From contig NZ_OZ241968.1 of assembly GCF_965204125.1 (NCBI RefSeq), positions 3,224,001 to 3,288,000 on the forward strand: a DNA stretch of 64,000 nucleotides, in the 5' to 3' direction. This DNA is from Poriferisodalis sp965204125. Lineage in GTDB: Bacteria > Actinomycetota > Acidimicrobiia > Acidimicrobiales > Poriferisodalaceae. Shown piece after piece: positions 17,693 through 25,912 of this stretch (positions within the stretch are counted from its first letter, which is position 1; each line of letters opens with the position of its first letter). Below the pieces are notes generated by a model. The model had not been told where the DNA came from, searched no databases, and saw only the letters and a program-made list of their open reading frames with translations. Made by a program: the position numbers and the translations under genes.

Positions 17693-19273
17693 GTGAGCCT
17701 GAGATCGCGCTGCTCGACAGCGCTCATGCTGGCCTTGGCCGTCAGCGCTGTGCTCATCGTGACGACGGCGGCGCCAGTTGCCGCCCATACCGGCTTGGAG
17801 TCTTCGCAACCATCTGACGGGCAGGTCGTCGTTGAGCCAATCGCAAGCATCTCGCTGACCTTCAATCGCCCGGTCGAGCCAGCGGGCGACGGGTTCACTG
17901 TGTCCCAAGGACTAGGCCCCCAATTCCTGCCTGACTCGCTGAGCTCAACCGACAATCGGGTGTGGCGGTTGCACTTCGATACGCCGCTGGGCAACGGCGT
18001 CTATGAGGTTTCGTGGCGGGTGACGGCGGAGGATGGCCACGTCGTCGAGGGCATGTTCGGATTCACCGTCGATGTTCCTCAGGCCGAGTCCCTGACCACG
18101 GCACCGTCGGACTCGACCGCAGACTCAACAGCGGGTTCTCCTGATGGCACTGCCGCACGAGCAGATGCCGCCGAGGAGCTGGCGGCGGAGACTCCCGAGT
18201 CGGACACCATCCAATCGGGTCCGCCGGCGTCCGTCACCACACTTCGAGCAGGCGACGGGACACGGTCGGCGGCCACAACGACGCCCTCATCCTCGGCGAC
18301 ATCGGGCGCCACAGCGCCTGCGGAATCGAGTGCTGCATCTGAGGGCAACCCGCCACGCCTGGCGCCGAGCAACTCGGGAGCCGCGGGCGCTGAACGGTTC
18401 GCTGAGGCTCTGCGAATCGTGGGACTGCTTGCGACGCTGGCCATCGTCGGCGGGCTCGCGTTCGCGTCGTTCATCGTGCGCGATGAGCCATCGGAGCGAG
18501 CCCGAGTGCAGCGCGTGCTGTTCGACAGCGGCATCGCGCTCGTCGCCGCGGCGGTGGCCGCTGCGCTGACCCAAGCGGTGGTGATCGAAGACGACTGGAG
18601 TGCGGTCGTGTCGGTGGATGCGATCACCGACGTACTCGCTGCGCCCTTCGGCATCGCCGTGGGCTTGCGCGTGATCGGCGGCCTCATGGTGCTTGCCCTA
18701 GCTTGCCTGGATGCTGCAGATAGCAGCCGGATCCGGCGCCGCGCCTTCGGCCTCATTGGCGCGGCGCTGGTGATCGTCTCGTATTCCTTCGACGGTCACA
18801 CGGTCACTGAGGGGCCGAGACTGCTGCACGCCGCGGCCAACGCGACCCATGTGACTGCTGCCGCTGTGTGGAGCGGAGGCCTGGTGTTGCTCGCCGACTT
18901 GCTCCGACGCCGCCGCCGTGACGCCGGGTTGGTCGGGCCGTTGATGCGTTTCTCGCAGTTGGCGTCCGTGTCGCTCGTGCTTGCCGGTGTCGCCGGCACC
19001 GTCATGGCGCTGCTCGTAATGGATCGATTCGCCGACCTATGGTCAACAGGGTGGGGTCGTCTGCTGATTGCAAAGATCGCCCTTGTGGCCCTGGCCGCCG
19101 TGATCGGTGCGCGCAACCGCTGGGTGCACATGCCAGCAGCGGCGCAGCACGTCAGCTTGCAAGCGCAGCCCTTGGTTCAGCAGCGCCTGTTCAGGGCCGT
19201 GAGCACCGAAGCCGCCGTCCTGGTGGCGGCTGGCGTCGTCACCGCGTTCCTGGTCGGAGCGTCCGCCCTGTGA
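17693..19273 (+). CDS. CopC-CopD fusion copper protein
   Basis: 526 residues. A signal peptide (about 1-31, ending APVAA) is followed directly by the CopC beta-sandwich: histidine 32 just after the predicted cleavage site (AHTGLESSQPSDG) and a second ligand region EDGHVVEGMF, consistent with a Cu(II) site. A low-complexity Ser/Thr/Ala/Pro linker (about 125-225) leads to a CopD membrane domain with about eight hydrophobic helices. CopC binds copper outside the membrane and CopD is thought to import it. The GTG start at 17693 is supported by the signal peptide. The stop overlaps the cytochrome gene by 4 nt, suggesting the copper serves a cuproenzyme or respiratory protein. Confidence 0.9.
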   Translation: MSLRSRCSTALMLALAVSAVLIVTTAAPVAAHTGLESSQPSDGQVVVEPIASISLTFNRPVEPAGDGFTVSQGLGPQFLPDSLSSTDNRVWRLHFDTPLGNGVYEVSWRVTAEDGHVVEGMFGFTVDVPQAESLTTAPSDSTADSTAGSPDGTAARADAAEELAAETPESDTIQSGPPASVTTLRAGDGTRSAATTTPSSSATSGATAPAESSAASEGNPPRLAPSNSGAAGAERFAEALRIVGLLATLAIVGGLAFASFIVRDEPSERARVQRVLFDSGIALVAAAVAAALTQAVVIEDDWSAVVSVDAITDVLAAPFGIAVGLRVIGGLMVLALACLDAADSSRIRRRAFGLIGAALVIVSYSFDGHTVTEGPRLLHAAANATHVTAAAVWSGGLVLLADLLRRRRRDAGLVGPLMRFSQLASVSLVLAGVAGTVMALLVMDRFADLWSTGWGRLLIAKIALVALAAVIGARNRWVHMPAAAQHVSLQAQPLVQQRLFRAVSTEAAVLVAAGVVTAFLVGASAL

Positions 19274-19719
19274 CCCGTTTCAGAACCGCGCTCCCATGGG
19301 CAGCAACCATGGTGGCCGTGTGCGCGATCGCCCTTGCGTGCGCTGCCGATGCCGACGATGCGGGCGACGCATCGCCCGCCGAACCGGCACCCACGGTCAC
19401 GTCGGACGCACCTGCGCCTCCGACGACTGCTGCTGCTCTGGTTGTTCCCGACGGCGCTGCGGTGTACCAGCAGTACTGCGCTGAATGCCACGGTGCAGAC
19501 CTGCGCGGCACCGACAAGGGTCCCTCTCAGCTCTCGATCATCTACGAGCCCAACCATCACGGCGACTTCGCATATCGCGTGGCCATCCGTGACGGCACTC
19601 GGGAACACCACTGGTGGTTCGGCGACATGCCACCCGTGGAGGGCATCACCGATCTTGAGATCGAGAAGGTGATCAGCTTCATCCGCGCCGAGCAGGAGCG
19701 CCTCGGCTTCGAACAATGA
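19270..19719 (+). CDS. Small exported c-type cytochrome
   Basis: 149 residues starting at GTG 19270 in the stop of the copC-copD gene (GTGA). An N-terminal hydrophobic segment ends in ALACA, a weak lipobox, so it is either a lipoprotein or a signal-anchored protein. A Pro/Thr/Ala-rich linker follows. One heme-c site is present, CAECH, with a likely distal methionine in WWFGDMPPVEG. It resembles cytochrome c class I (CccA-like). It probably carries electrons outside the membrane, and coupling to CopCD fits a link with copper-dependent respiration, which is inference. Confidence 0.88.
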   Translation: MTRFRTALPWAATMVAVCAIALACAADADDAGDASPAEPAPTVTSDAPAPPTTAAALVVPDGAAVYQQYCAECHGADLRGTDKGPSQLSIIYEPNHHGDFAYRVAIRDGTREHHWWFGDMPPVEGITDLEIEKVISFIRAEQERLGFEQ

Positions 19720-19829
19720 GCCGACATCACTGCTGCGGGGCCGGGACTCGACAGGCTTCGTGGGCCTAATCTCACGCCACTCGGCCGAGCCGAGTGCTCG
19801 CACGTGCGACAACGAACGGAGACAACAAC

Positions 19830-20642
19830 ATGTCCAAGCGGATCCTGCTCACCGGAGCCTCGACGGGAATCGGGAATGCAACCCTGCAGCGTCTCGTCGC
19901 TGCCGGTCACGAGGTCGTGAACCTCGACATCAAGGACGCTCCTGACGGCGCTGCTGAACACCATCACTGCGACCTGTCGGACCCGGCTTCGATCGAGAGC
20001 GTGGTAGCCGGTCTTGACGGCACGTTCGACGGTTTGGGCAACATCGCCGGCGTGGCGGGAAGCATGGGCGCCGAGCTGGTGCTGCGAGTGAATGTATACG
20101 GGCTGCGGCACATCACCGAGACGCTGCTGGCTGCAGGCAAGATCAACGATGGAGCGTCGATCGTGAACATCGCATCGCTTGCCGGGATGGTGTGGGATCG
20201 GCACCGCGATCGCATCGCCGAGCTCGATGCAGCCGAGGACTTCGCTGCAGGCATCGAGGTCGCGCAGTCCTATGAGCGGGGAGGACCCGCTGCCTACACG
20301 CTGTCGAAGGAATGGGTGGTGTCGTACACCAAGCATCTGGCGGGCCAGGTGATCGACCGAGGCATCCGGGTCAACTCGGTCAGCCCCGGTCCGGTGGACA
20401 CTCCCCTGTTCCCGTACTTCGAACAGGACGCGGGAGTCGAGCAGATGGCGTGGCTGAACGAACAGGTGGGCAGGGTCGCCACCCCTGAGGACCAGGCCGA
20501 GGTGGTGACCTGGCTGCTGGTCGGAGACTCGGGCTGGGTCAATGCGGTGGACCTGCCAGTGGACGGCGGCCTCTCGGCCGGCATGACGGTGGGATGGGCC
20601 AATCCCAAGGACTCGCCAGCGTCACGTTCGCGCAGTTCGTGA
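19830..20642 (+). CDS. SDR oxidoreductase, hydroxysteroid/coniferyl-alcohol dehydrogenase-like
   Basis: 270 residues. TGASTGIG cofactor loop, aspartate at the end of strand 2 (NLDIKD), GNIAGV in place of the usual NNAG, catalytic serine in NIASLAG and YTLSK. The acidic insertion after the serine motif (about 110-150) resembles the 3-alpha-hydroxysteroid/coniferyl-alcohol dehydrogenase group. I chose ATG 19830, preceded by GGAG at 19818-19821. Thirteen upstream in-frame residues lack any such signal. It is followed 42 bp later by a zinc alcohol dehydrogenase, and the two may act on the same alcohol/ketone series. Confidence 0.87.
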   Translation: MSKRILLTGASTGIGNATLQRLVAAGHEVVNLDIKDAPDGAAEHHHCDLSDPASIESVVAGLDGTFDGLGNIAGVAGSMGAELVLRVNVYGLRHITETLLAAGKINDGASIVNIASLAGMVWDRHRDRIAELDAAEDFAAGIEVAQSYERGGPAAYTLSKEWVVSYTKHLAGQVIDRGIRVNSVSPGPVDTPLFPYFEQDAGVEQMAWLNEQVGRVATPEDQAEVVTWLLVGDSGWVNAVDLPVDGGLSAGMTVGWANPKDSPASRSRSS

Positions 20643-20684
20643 GCCCTGCGATGCTGTATCTGGACTCGTGACGGAGCAACGCAC

Positions 20685-21776
20685 ATGACCTCCGCAACCG
20701 GACTCGTGCTCACCGAACCGCGCTCGTTCGAGCAGCGCAGCTTCGAGCTGCCGGAGGTCGGAGCGGACGACGGGCTGTTGCGGATCGAGGCGTGCGGGCT
20801 GTGCGGCACAGATCACGAGCAGTACACCGGGCACATCACCAACCGGCATGCGTTCATCCCCGGGCACGAGGTGATCGGCGTGGTGGAGGAGCTGGGCGAC
20901 GCAGCCGCAGAGCGGTGGGGCGTGAACGCTGGGCAGCGGGTGGCGGTCGAAGTGTTCCTGTCGTGCCGGGACTGCGAGCAGTGCCGATTGGGGCTCTACC
21001 GGCGGTGCGAACGCAACGGGCTGGCCACGATGGTCGGCTTCACCGACGCCGATACGCCGCCGGGTCTCGGCGGCGGGTACGCCTCGCACCTCTATCTCCG
21101 GCCCGACTCGATGCTGATGGCGGTACCCGAGGAGCTGGACCCGGTCACCGCCACGCTGTTCAACCCGCTGGGCGCCGGGATCCGCTGGGCGGTGGAGATC
21201 CCCGACACCCAGCCCGGCGATGTGGTGGCCATCTTGGGCCCTGGCGTGCGCGGTCTGTGCTCGGCAGCAGCAGCGAAGGAAGCAGGCGCCGGCTTCGTGA
21301 TGGTGACCGGCTTGGGCGAACGTGACGCCGAGCGTCTCGCGCTGGCCCCGGCATTCGGCGCCGACTTGGCCGTAGACGTCGCCGAAACCGACCCCAACCG
21401 GGCGCTGCGTGACGCCGCCGGCGCCAAGGCCGACGTCGTCATCGATGTCACGGCCAAGGCACCCGCCGCTCTCGCACAAGCGGTCCAGCTCGCTCGGCCC
21501 GGTGGCACGATCGTGCTTGCGGGCACCCGTGGCACACCCGAAACGCCAGGCTTCGACCCCGACCACATCGTCTACAAGGAGCTGCGAATCTTCGGAGCGC
21601 TGGGCGTCGATGTCACCGCCTACCGCAAGGCGCTCGACCTGCTGGTGTCGGGCCGCTACCCGTTCGCGGACTTGCCGCGCCAGGTAGCGGGTTTCGACGA
21701 CCTCGAGCCCCTCATCCAGACGCTCGCCGGCGAACGCCCCGGCAGTCCGCCAGTTCATGGCGTCTTCGCGCCATGA
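20685..21776 (+). CDS. Zinc-dependent alcohol dehydrogenase (MDR superfamily)
   Basis: 363 residues. Catalytic zinc ligands are visible in CGLCGTDH near residue 37 and GHE near residue 60. The structural zinc loop CRDCEQCRLGLYRRC carries four cysteines around residues 88-102. The nucleotide-binding loop reads AILGPGVRG. The family oxidises alcohols or polyols with NAD(P)+. The start has GGAG at 20673-20676, 8 nt upstream. It lies between an SDR and a thioesterase on the same strand. The substrate is not identifiable. Confidence 0.92.
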   Translation: MTSATGLVLTEPRSFEQRSFELPEVGADDGLLRIEACGLCGTDHEQYTGHITNRHAFIPGHEVIGVVEELGDAAAERWGVNAGQRVAVEVFLSCRDCEQCRLGLYRRCERNGLATMVGFTDADTPPGLGGGYASHLYLRPDSMLMAVPEELDPVTATLFNPLGAGIRWAVEIPDTQPGDVVAILGPGVRGLCSAAAAKEAGAGFVMVTGLGERDAERLALAPAFGADLAVDVAETDPNRALRDAAGAKADVVIDVTAKAPAALAQAVQLARPGGTIVLAGTRGTPETPGFDPDHIVYKELRIFGALGVDVTAYRKALDLLVSGRYPFADLPRQVAGFDDLEPLIQTLAGERPGSPPVHGVFAP

Positions 21777-21836
21777 ACCATCAAACACAGCACGGGGTGT
21801 TCGCACCAAGTCCAGCCGAGCGCTAGGAGTCCTTGC

Positions 21837-22280
21837 ATGAGCCGCCCGACGTTCGAAACCTTCAACCAGGAATGGGCCGACAAGGTGATCGGCCGGGTGT
21901 CGCGCAGCGGCATCGACGGCTACCTGGGCATAAGGGCAACCGAGTTCGAGGCCGGCCGCCTGGTGTGCGAGATGCCGGTCACCGACGAGCTGGTCACCAT
22001 GATGGGCACCATGCACGGCGGCTGCCTCTCGGCTATGTGCGACCACGTGCTGGGTGTGGTCATGTACCCCGTCATGCCGCCCGGCTACTGGGCAGCCACC
22101 ACCGAGTTCAAGATCAATCTGCTGGCACCCGTCACCGGGGGCACCTGTGTCGCCACCGCGGAGATCATCTCCATGAGCAAGCGGCTGGCCGTCCTGCGTG
22201 TCGAAATCGAGAACGAAGGACGCATGGTTGCCGTCGCCCAGGGCACCACCACCATCGTCGCCCCCAAGAGCAGCGGCTGA
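21837..22280 (+). CDS. PaaI-type hotdog-fold thioesterase
   Basis: 147 residues with the hotdog-helix motif TMHGGCLSAMCD around residues 58-69 and the downstream strand TEFKINLLAPV, typical of PaaI/YbgC-like acyl-CoA thioesterases. Such enzymes release free acid from aryl- or acyl-CoA in the cytosol. AGGAG at 21825-21829 supports ATG 21837. Together with the CoA-transferase gene upstream it indicates CoA-ester turnover in this region. Confidence 0.9.
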   Translation: MSRPTFETFNQEWADKVIGRVSRSGIDGYLGIRATEFEAGRLVCEMPVTDELVTMMGTMHGGCLSAMCDHVLGVVMYPVMPPGYWAATTEFKINLLAPVTGGTCVATAEIISMSKRLAVLRVEIENEGRMVAVAQGTTTIVAPKSSG

Positions 22281-22306
22281 GGCCGCACACCGAAGGACTG
22301 CCCTCA

Positions 22307-22726
22307 ATGCCTGAACAGAGCCGACTCTCATACATCCAGCACATGGTCCTGATGATGGTGATCGCTGTCGTCGGCTGGGCCGTGTTCCTGGGGCTGTTCC
22401 TGCTGATCTTCACCGACAACTACGAACCATCGGTGTCCCGCACCGTGTGGTGGGTCTGGCTGATCGTCGGCACCATCGTGACGGTCATCACCATGTTCGT
22501 GTGCTTCCGGCTGCTGCAAACACCCCGGCAATGGCGCAGCTCAGCCGCAATCGCCCTGTTCGCGCCGGCGATGTGCCTCGATGCGTTGACCACCACCTAC
22601 TACAACGACTGGTTCGACCAAGGCATCCACGACGACACCGCCTACTCGGCGCTCATTCTCGGCGCCGCCGGCATCGGCTTGCTGCTGGCCATGCTCATCA
22701 CCAAGCCCACCGCCGATAAGTCCTAG
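22307..22726 (+). CDS. Four-helix membrane protein of unknown function
   Basis: 139 residues. Four hydrophobic stretches can be seen: about 13-35 (MVLMMVIAVVGWAVFLGLFL), 46-66, 77-98 and 115-133. A polar loop with YYNDW lies between helices 3 and 4. The ATG at 22307 is 26 bp after the thioesterase stop. I do not recognise the family, and it has no charged catalytic motif. Being last in a same-strand series, it may be cotranscribed with the thioesterase. Confidence 0.7.
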   Translation: MPEQSRLSYIQHMVLMMVIAVVGWAVFLGLFLLIFTDNYEPSVSRTVWWVWLIVGTIVTVITMFVCFRLLQTPRQWRSSAAIALFAPAMCLDALTTTYYNDWFDQGIHDDTAYSALILGAAGIGLLLAMLITKPTADKS

Positions 22727-22807
22727 CTTGCCGCCCGGGCGTGCGACGGCACAGCGCTCCGAGCAACCGAGCCAATGGCACCAGCAGGCTCGCTCTGGCC
22801 ACAACTG

Positions 22808-23188
22808 TCACGCCAGCAGGATGTCGACGTCGAGTCGTGCCGCGTCGGCAAGCGCCGCGATGTCGTGAGGGTCCGAGGTCACAATCTGGTCGCCGCTGCT
22901 GCACATCGCGACGAGAGCCGCATCGATGGCGTCAAACCTGCCGGCCCGCGCTTGCAAGACACCGGCACGGCGTCCGAGGCTCTCATCGAGAGGTACGACG
23001 ATGGTGCCGAACAAGGCTCTCGCTAGCCGGAACTGACGACCTGAGCCACCACGCCATACCTGCGCCACAACGCCACCGTGAGTCAAAGGCGGGTAGCCGA
23101 CCCGGTGGGCTTCCTCCATGCGCTCCCAGAGCGCCGACGCATCGCGTTCCAAGGCGATGAGCGCCCCAGCATCAAGCACCAAGCTCAC
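22808..23188 (-). CDS. PIN-domain ribonuclease, VapC-like toxin
   Basis: 126 residues. The PIN acidic residues are visible in LVLDAGALIALER near the start, RFDAIDAALVAM and VTSDPHDIAAL near the end. VapC toxins are Mg2+-dependent ribonucleases cutting tRNA or rRNA. I chose GTG 23188, the start that gives a normal PIN N-terminus and overlaps the upstream antitoxin-like gene by 17 nt. The longer frame to 23308 is a shadow of that gene. The pair order (antitoxin first) and overlap are typical of vapBC. Confidence 0.85.
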   Translation of the reverse strand: MSLVLDAGALIALERDASALWERMEEAHRVGYPPLTHGGVVAQVWRGGSGRQFRLARALFGTIVVPLDESLGRRAGVLQARAGRFDAIDAALVAMCSSGDQIVTSDPHDIAALADAARLDVDILLA

Positions 23189-23471
23189 GCTCGGCCCTCT
23201 GTCGCTGCCATTCCTTGCGGAACTGGCTTGCTTCTTCGCGATCAAGCCGGCGACGCTCTTCCAGCTCTTCGTCGGTGATCTTGCCGAACTCTGCTTCGTA
23301 ATCCGCAATTGCCTCGCCGAGTGCTTTGAGGCGGCGTCTGTTCTCGCTCTTGTCGGCCATCGCCTGATTTACCCAGGCGCTCACTGACGAGACGTCGCCG
23401 TCGCTCACCGCAGCACGGGCTTCATCAAGGAGATCTGCATCGATCGTCAAGGTAATCCGACGCTTCGTCAT
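23172..23471 (-). CDS. Ribbon-helix-helix antitoxin-like protein (VapB type)
   Basis: 99 residues. The N-terminus RRITLTIDADLLDEARAAV followed by VSAWVNQAM fits a ribbon-helix-helix DNA-binding strand and two helices. The C-terminal half is a highly charged helix rich in Glu and Arg, expected to wrap the toxin. It overlaps the PIN gene by 17 nt. Such antitoxins usually repress their own promoter, probably in the 81-bp gap between 23471 and the preceding gene. Confidence 0.8.
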   Translation of the reverse strand: MTKRRITLTIDADLLDEARAAVSDGDVSSVSAWVNQAMADKSENRRRLKALGEAIADYEAEFGKITDEELEERRRLDREEASQFRKEWQRQRAERELGA

Positions 23472-23552
23472 ACCTTTATCGTATTGCGACTGCGCCGCAG
23501 AGAACCACCGCAGGCAACGGCGATCCGACAGCGGCAGAGCCGGGAGTGGCAG

Positions 23553-24707
23553 TCAGCGGCTGAGCAGGCTCTTGACGCGGCGGACGGCCGGCGTCCAGAA
23601 CCACTCGGGCTCGGTGAAGCGGCGATAGTCCTCTCCGGGCAGCCCCATCGGGTCGTAGTAGCTCTTGTCGGTGTTCTTGCGGAGATTGTTCGTCCGCTTC
23701 AGCACCTGCAGGTAGGCGTAGACGGTCCCCTTGTGAGTCCATCCCTGCCGGTGGTAGTTCCAGTTGTCGGGCGCCAGCTCCTGTGCCGCGGCGAAGTGCT
23801 TCAGCGCCCGCTCGCTGTCGTCAGCGGCCTCGAAGTAGAGCGCCAGCTTGAAGGTTGCTTCCGCCAGCAGCGCGTCGTCGTCGATGGGCTTGAGCCGGGA
23901 GGCGAGGTCGACGCTCGACCAGATGTGCTCGCTGTCGGCTCCCCGTTCGATCCAGTCACGGGTCGCCCGCGCGAACGCGTTGTCACCCAGCCGAACCTTG
24001 CCAAGGCCGAACTTGATGGTCGTCTCCGCTGGGTACACGCCCTCGTTGCTGCGAACGATGCGACCTTCCTCGTCAATCCACGCCGCTGAGGGCACATTCA
24101 CCCAGCCGAACAGCGAGCTGATTTGATGGGTGGGATCGACGATGCAGCGGTACGTGGGCGAGGCGCGGTCGAACCACTTGGCCACGGCATCCTCGCCGCC
24201 CGAGTCCTGCGCCACGCTGATCAGCTCGACCCGGTCCGGGCCGATCGATTCGTACAGCTCCTGCCACACGGGCAGGCTGACGCGGCAGCCTCACCAGGAC
24301 GACCAGGTGAACAGCACCACCTTGCGGCCTCGCAGGTCGGAGAGCCGCAGGACGTTCCCGTTGCGCTCGACCATCTCGAAATCGGGCGCGACGCCAGACT
24401 CCAGCCCGACACGGCGAACCTCGGGCACCGACCCCACGCTCCACACGTCGCCGTCGCGCACGTACCTCTGGCCGATCATGTCGGCGAAGGCCGAGTAGTG
24501 GAGCCACACCCAGTCGTCGGCGTCCGCGATCCACGCTTCCCGCTTGGCCTCCGGCAGCGGCACGCAGAACTCGCCAAGGCACGCCCCTTCGGGTTTCAGC
24601 TGCCAGCCCGTGGCCTTCTGCAGCTCGTCGAGCCGCACCCAGAGCCCGCTCGGCGCATCCGTGCGCTGTGCGACTTCTGTCGTCTGGTCGTTGGCGAGAA
24701 TGATCAC
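23553..24707 (-). CDS. Putative selenoprotein: thioredoxin-like redoxin with in-frame TGA (Sec139)
   Basis: Read through one TGA (24293-24291), the gene encodes 384 residues. Residues 1-105 are unrecognised. About 107-250 form a TlpA/redoxin domain: APDFEMVERNG, LRGRKVVLFTWSSW, then the TGA codon, then GCR and VSLPVWQELYE, with the later cis-proline-type loop NVPSAAWIDEEG. The TGA falls exactly where the nucleophilic cysteine of WCxxC belongs, giving U-G-C. The tail (about 260-384) is helical and TPR-like. Translation ending at the TGA would leave 138 residues cut just before the active site, and the downstream half lacks a plausible start. A SECIS-like hairpin follows. The GTG start is 31 bp after the flavin monooxygenase gene, at the end of a minus-strand operon. 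A nonsense mutation is the alternative. Confidence 0.8.
24255..24279 (-). promoter_or_regulatory. Candidate bacterial SECIS hairpin downstream of the TGA of the thioredoxin-like gene
   Basis: On the minus strand the 25 nt fold as CAGC-CTGCC, loop CGTGT, GGCAG, a GA bulge, then GCTG: nine base pairs. The loop begins 20 nt after the TGA, inside the roughly 16-37 nt window known for bacterial SECIS elements, and has a G at loop position 2. It lies within coding sequence, as bacterial SECIS elements do. Its function is inferred. Confidence 0.65.
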
Positions 24708-24738
24708 GTTTGCACCGCGAGAGGTCGGGCTCCAAGAC

Positions 24739-25905
24739 TCAGGGAAGCGCTCCGCCTTCGGTCGTACCGAGCACTATCTGACCGTACTGCTCGTACGTGA
24801 CAGCCGACACCATCAGGTGCGACTGCACGGTGTAGATGTCGCGCAGGATGCGCTGCATCTCGTTGCCGTCAATCACCGCGCTCCCGCCGGTGAAGCGGAA
24901 CAGCTCGCTCACCAGATCGACTGCCTCGTCGGTGCACCAGACGGCCGCTGCCTGCGCCTCGGTGACCAGCGCTGGATCGGGCGGGCCCGCAGCTGCCGAG
25001 TCGAACATGCGCTCGAGCGATTCGGCCATTGCCAGCGCGCACGCGTTCATGCGGATGGTGCCCTGTCCGATAGTTCGCTGGAATACCTGCCTGTCGGCGA
25101 GGCTGACACCGCCGAGGTAGCCCCGCTTCTTCTCGATGGCCGTCTCGGTCATCGTCTGCAGCGCCAGGCGTCCGAGTGCGTACGCGAAACTGCCGTGCTC
25201 GTTCACGACGTAGGCGGGCAGCCCGAGCCGCATGAGCGCGCCACCCCGTGGCGGCCCACCGCCGAGTGCATCGATGGCAAATCGATCGGGCACGAAGACA
25301 TCGTCGAGCTCGTAGTCGCAGCTGCCGGTGCCTCGCATGCCGAGCGTGTCCCAGTTGTCGTGCAGGATGACTTCATTGGTGGGCACAAGCGCCCTGATCA
25401 CTGGCGGTCCATCCGAAAAGACCGGCACCGCCACCCAGTCGGAGTGCTCGACGCCGCTGCCCCAAGCCCAACGGCCCGACACCCGGTAGCCGCCGTCGAC
25501 GCGCCGTGCTTGGCCGCCGGCTCGCAGCGAGCCGGCCATGAACGGGAAGCCGTCCGCGAGCACTTCGTCAACTGAGTCGTCGGAGAGGCTTGCGAACACG
25601 CCGCCGGTCACGGCTGAGGTGATGAACATGCACCACGCGGCCGCTGGGTCGATCATCGTCACGGCCTCGATCACGTCCATCTGGGTGACCGGATGCGCTT
25701 CGGCACCGCCCACCTCGTGCGGCGACTTCATCTTGAACAGTCCCGAAGATCGCAGCGCCTCCACCGAGGTCGGCGACAGTCGTCGCAACTTCTCGGACTC
25801 GTCCCGACCGGCCGTCAGCGCATCGGCGGCCGAATCGACCGCCGCCAGCAGGTGGGCCCGGTTGGCTTCCCGGTCCCTCGGAAACTCGTTCTCGTGGGCG
25901 CTCAC
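24739..25905 (-). CDS. Acyl-CoA dehydrogenase-fold flavin monooxygenase (HsaA/HpaB-like)
   Basis: 388 residues with the acyl-CoA dehydrogenase fold. Middle-domain motifs are GRWAWGSG and LGMRGTGSCDYELDDVFVP, and the C-terminal helical domain starts near residue 240. It lacks the usual catalytic glutamate context of acyl-CoA dehydrogenases and looks like the flavin-dependent hydroxylase group (HsaA, DszC, 4-hydroxyphenylacetate 3-monooxygenase type), which uses reduced flavin from a partner reductase. I chose GTG 25905, 7 nt after the stop of the extradiol dioxygenase-like gene, since upstream in-frame residues are its shadow. Next to a ring-cleavage-type enzyme it could hydroxylate a phenol to a catechol. 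Confidence 0.8.
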   Translation of the reverse strand: MSAHENEFPRDREANRAHLLAAVDSAADALTAGRDESEKLRRLSPTSVEALRSSGLFKMKSPHEVGGAEAHPVTQMDVIEAVTMIDPAAAWCMFITSAVTGGVFASLSDDSVDEVLADGFPFMAGSLRAGGQARRVDGGYRVSGRWAWGSGVEHSDWVAVPVFSDGPPVIRALVPTNEVILHDNWDTLGMRGTGSCDYELDDVFVPDRFAIDALGGGPPRGGALMRLGLPAYVVNEHGSFAYALGRLALQTMTETAIEKKRGYLGGVSLADRQVFQRTIGQGTIRMNACALAMAESLERMFDSAAAGPPDPALVTEAQAAAVWCTDEAVDLVSELFRFTGGSAVIDGNEMQRILRDIYTVQSHLMVSAVTYEQYGQIVLGTTEGGALP

Positions 25906-25912
25906 TGCCCGC

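Noticed and set aside
20622..22331. Long open frame on the minus strand opposite the zinc alcohol dehydrogenase and thioesterase genes
   Set aside because: It mirrors well-supported plus-strand genes, has no recognisable motif and is rich in His/Arg/Gln, as antisense frames in high-GC DNA are.
23553..24707. Two separate genes split at the TGA of the thioredoxin-like protein
   Set aside because: The second part would start inside the active-site helix without a ribosome-binding site, and the first part would end before the catalytic residue.
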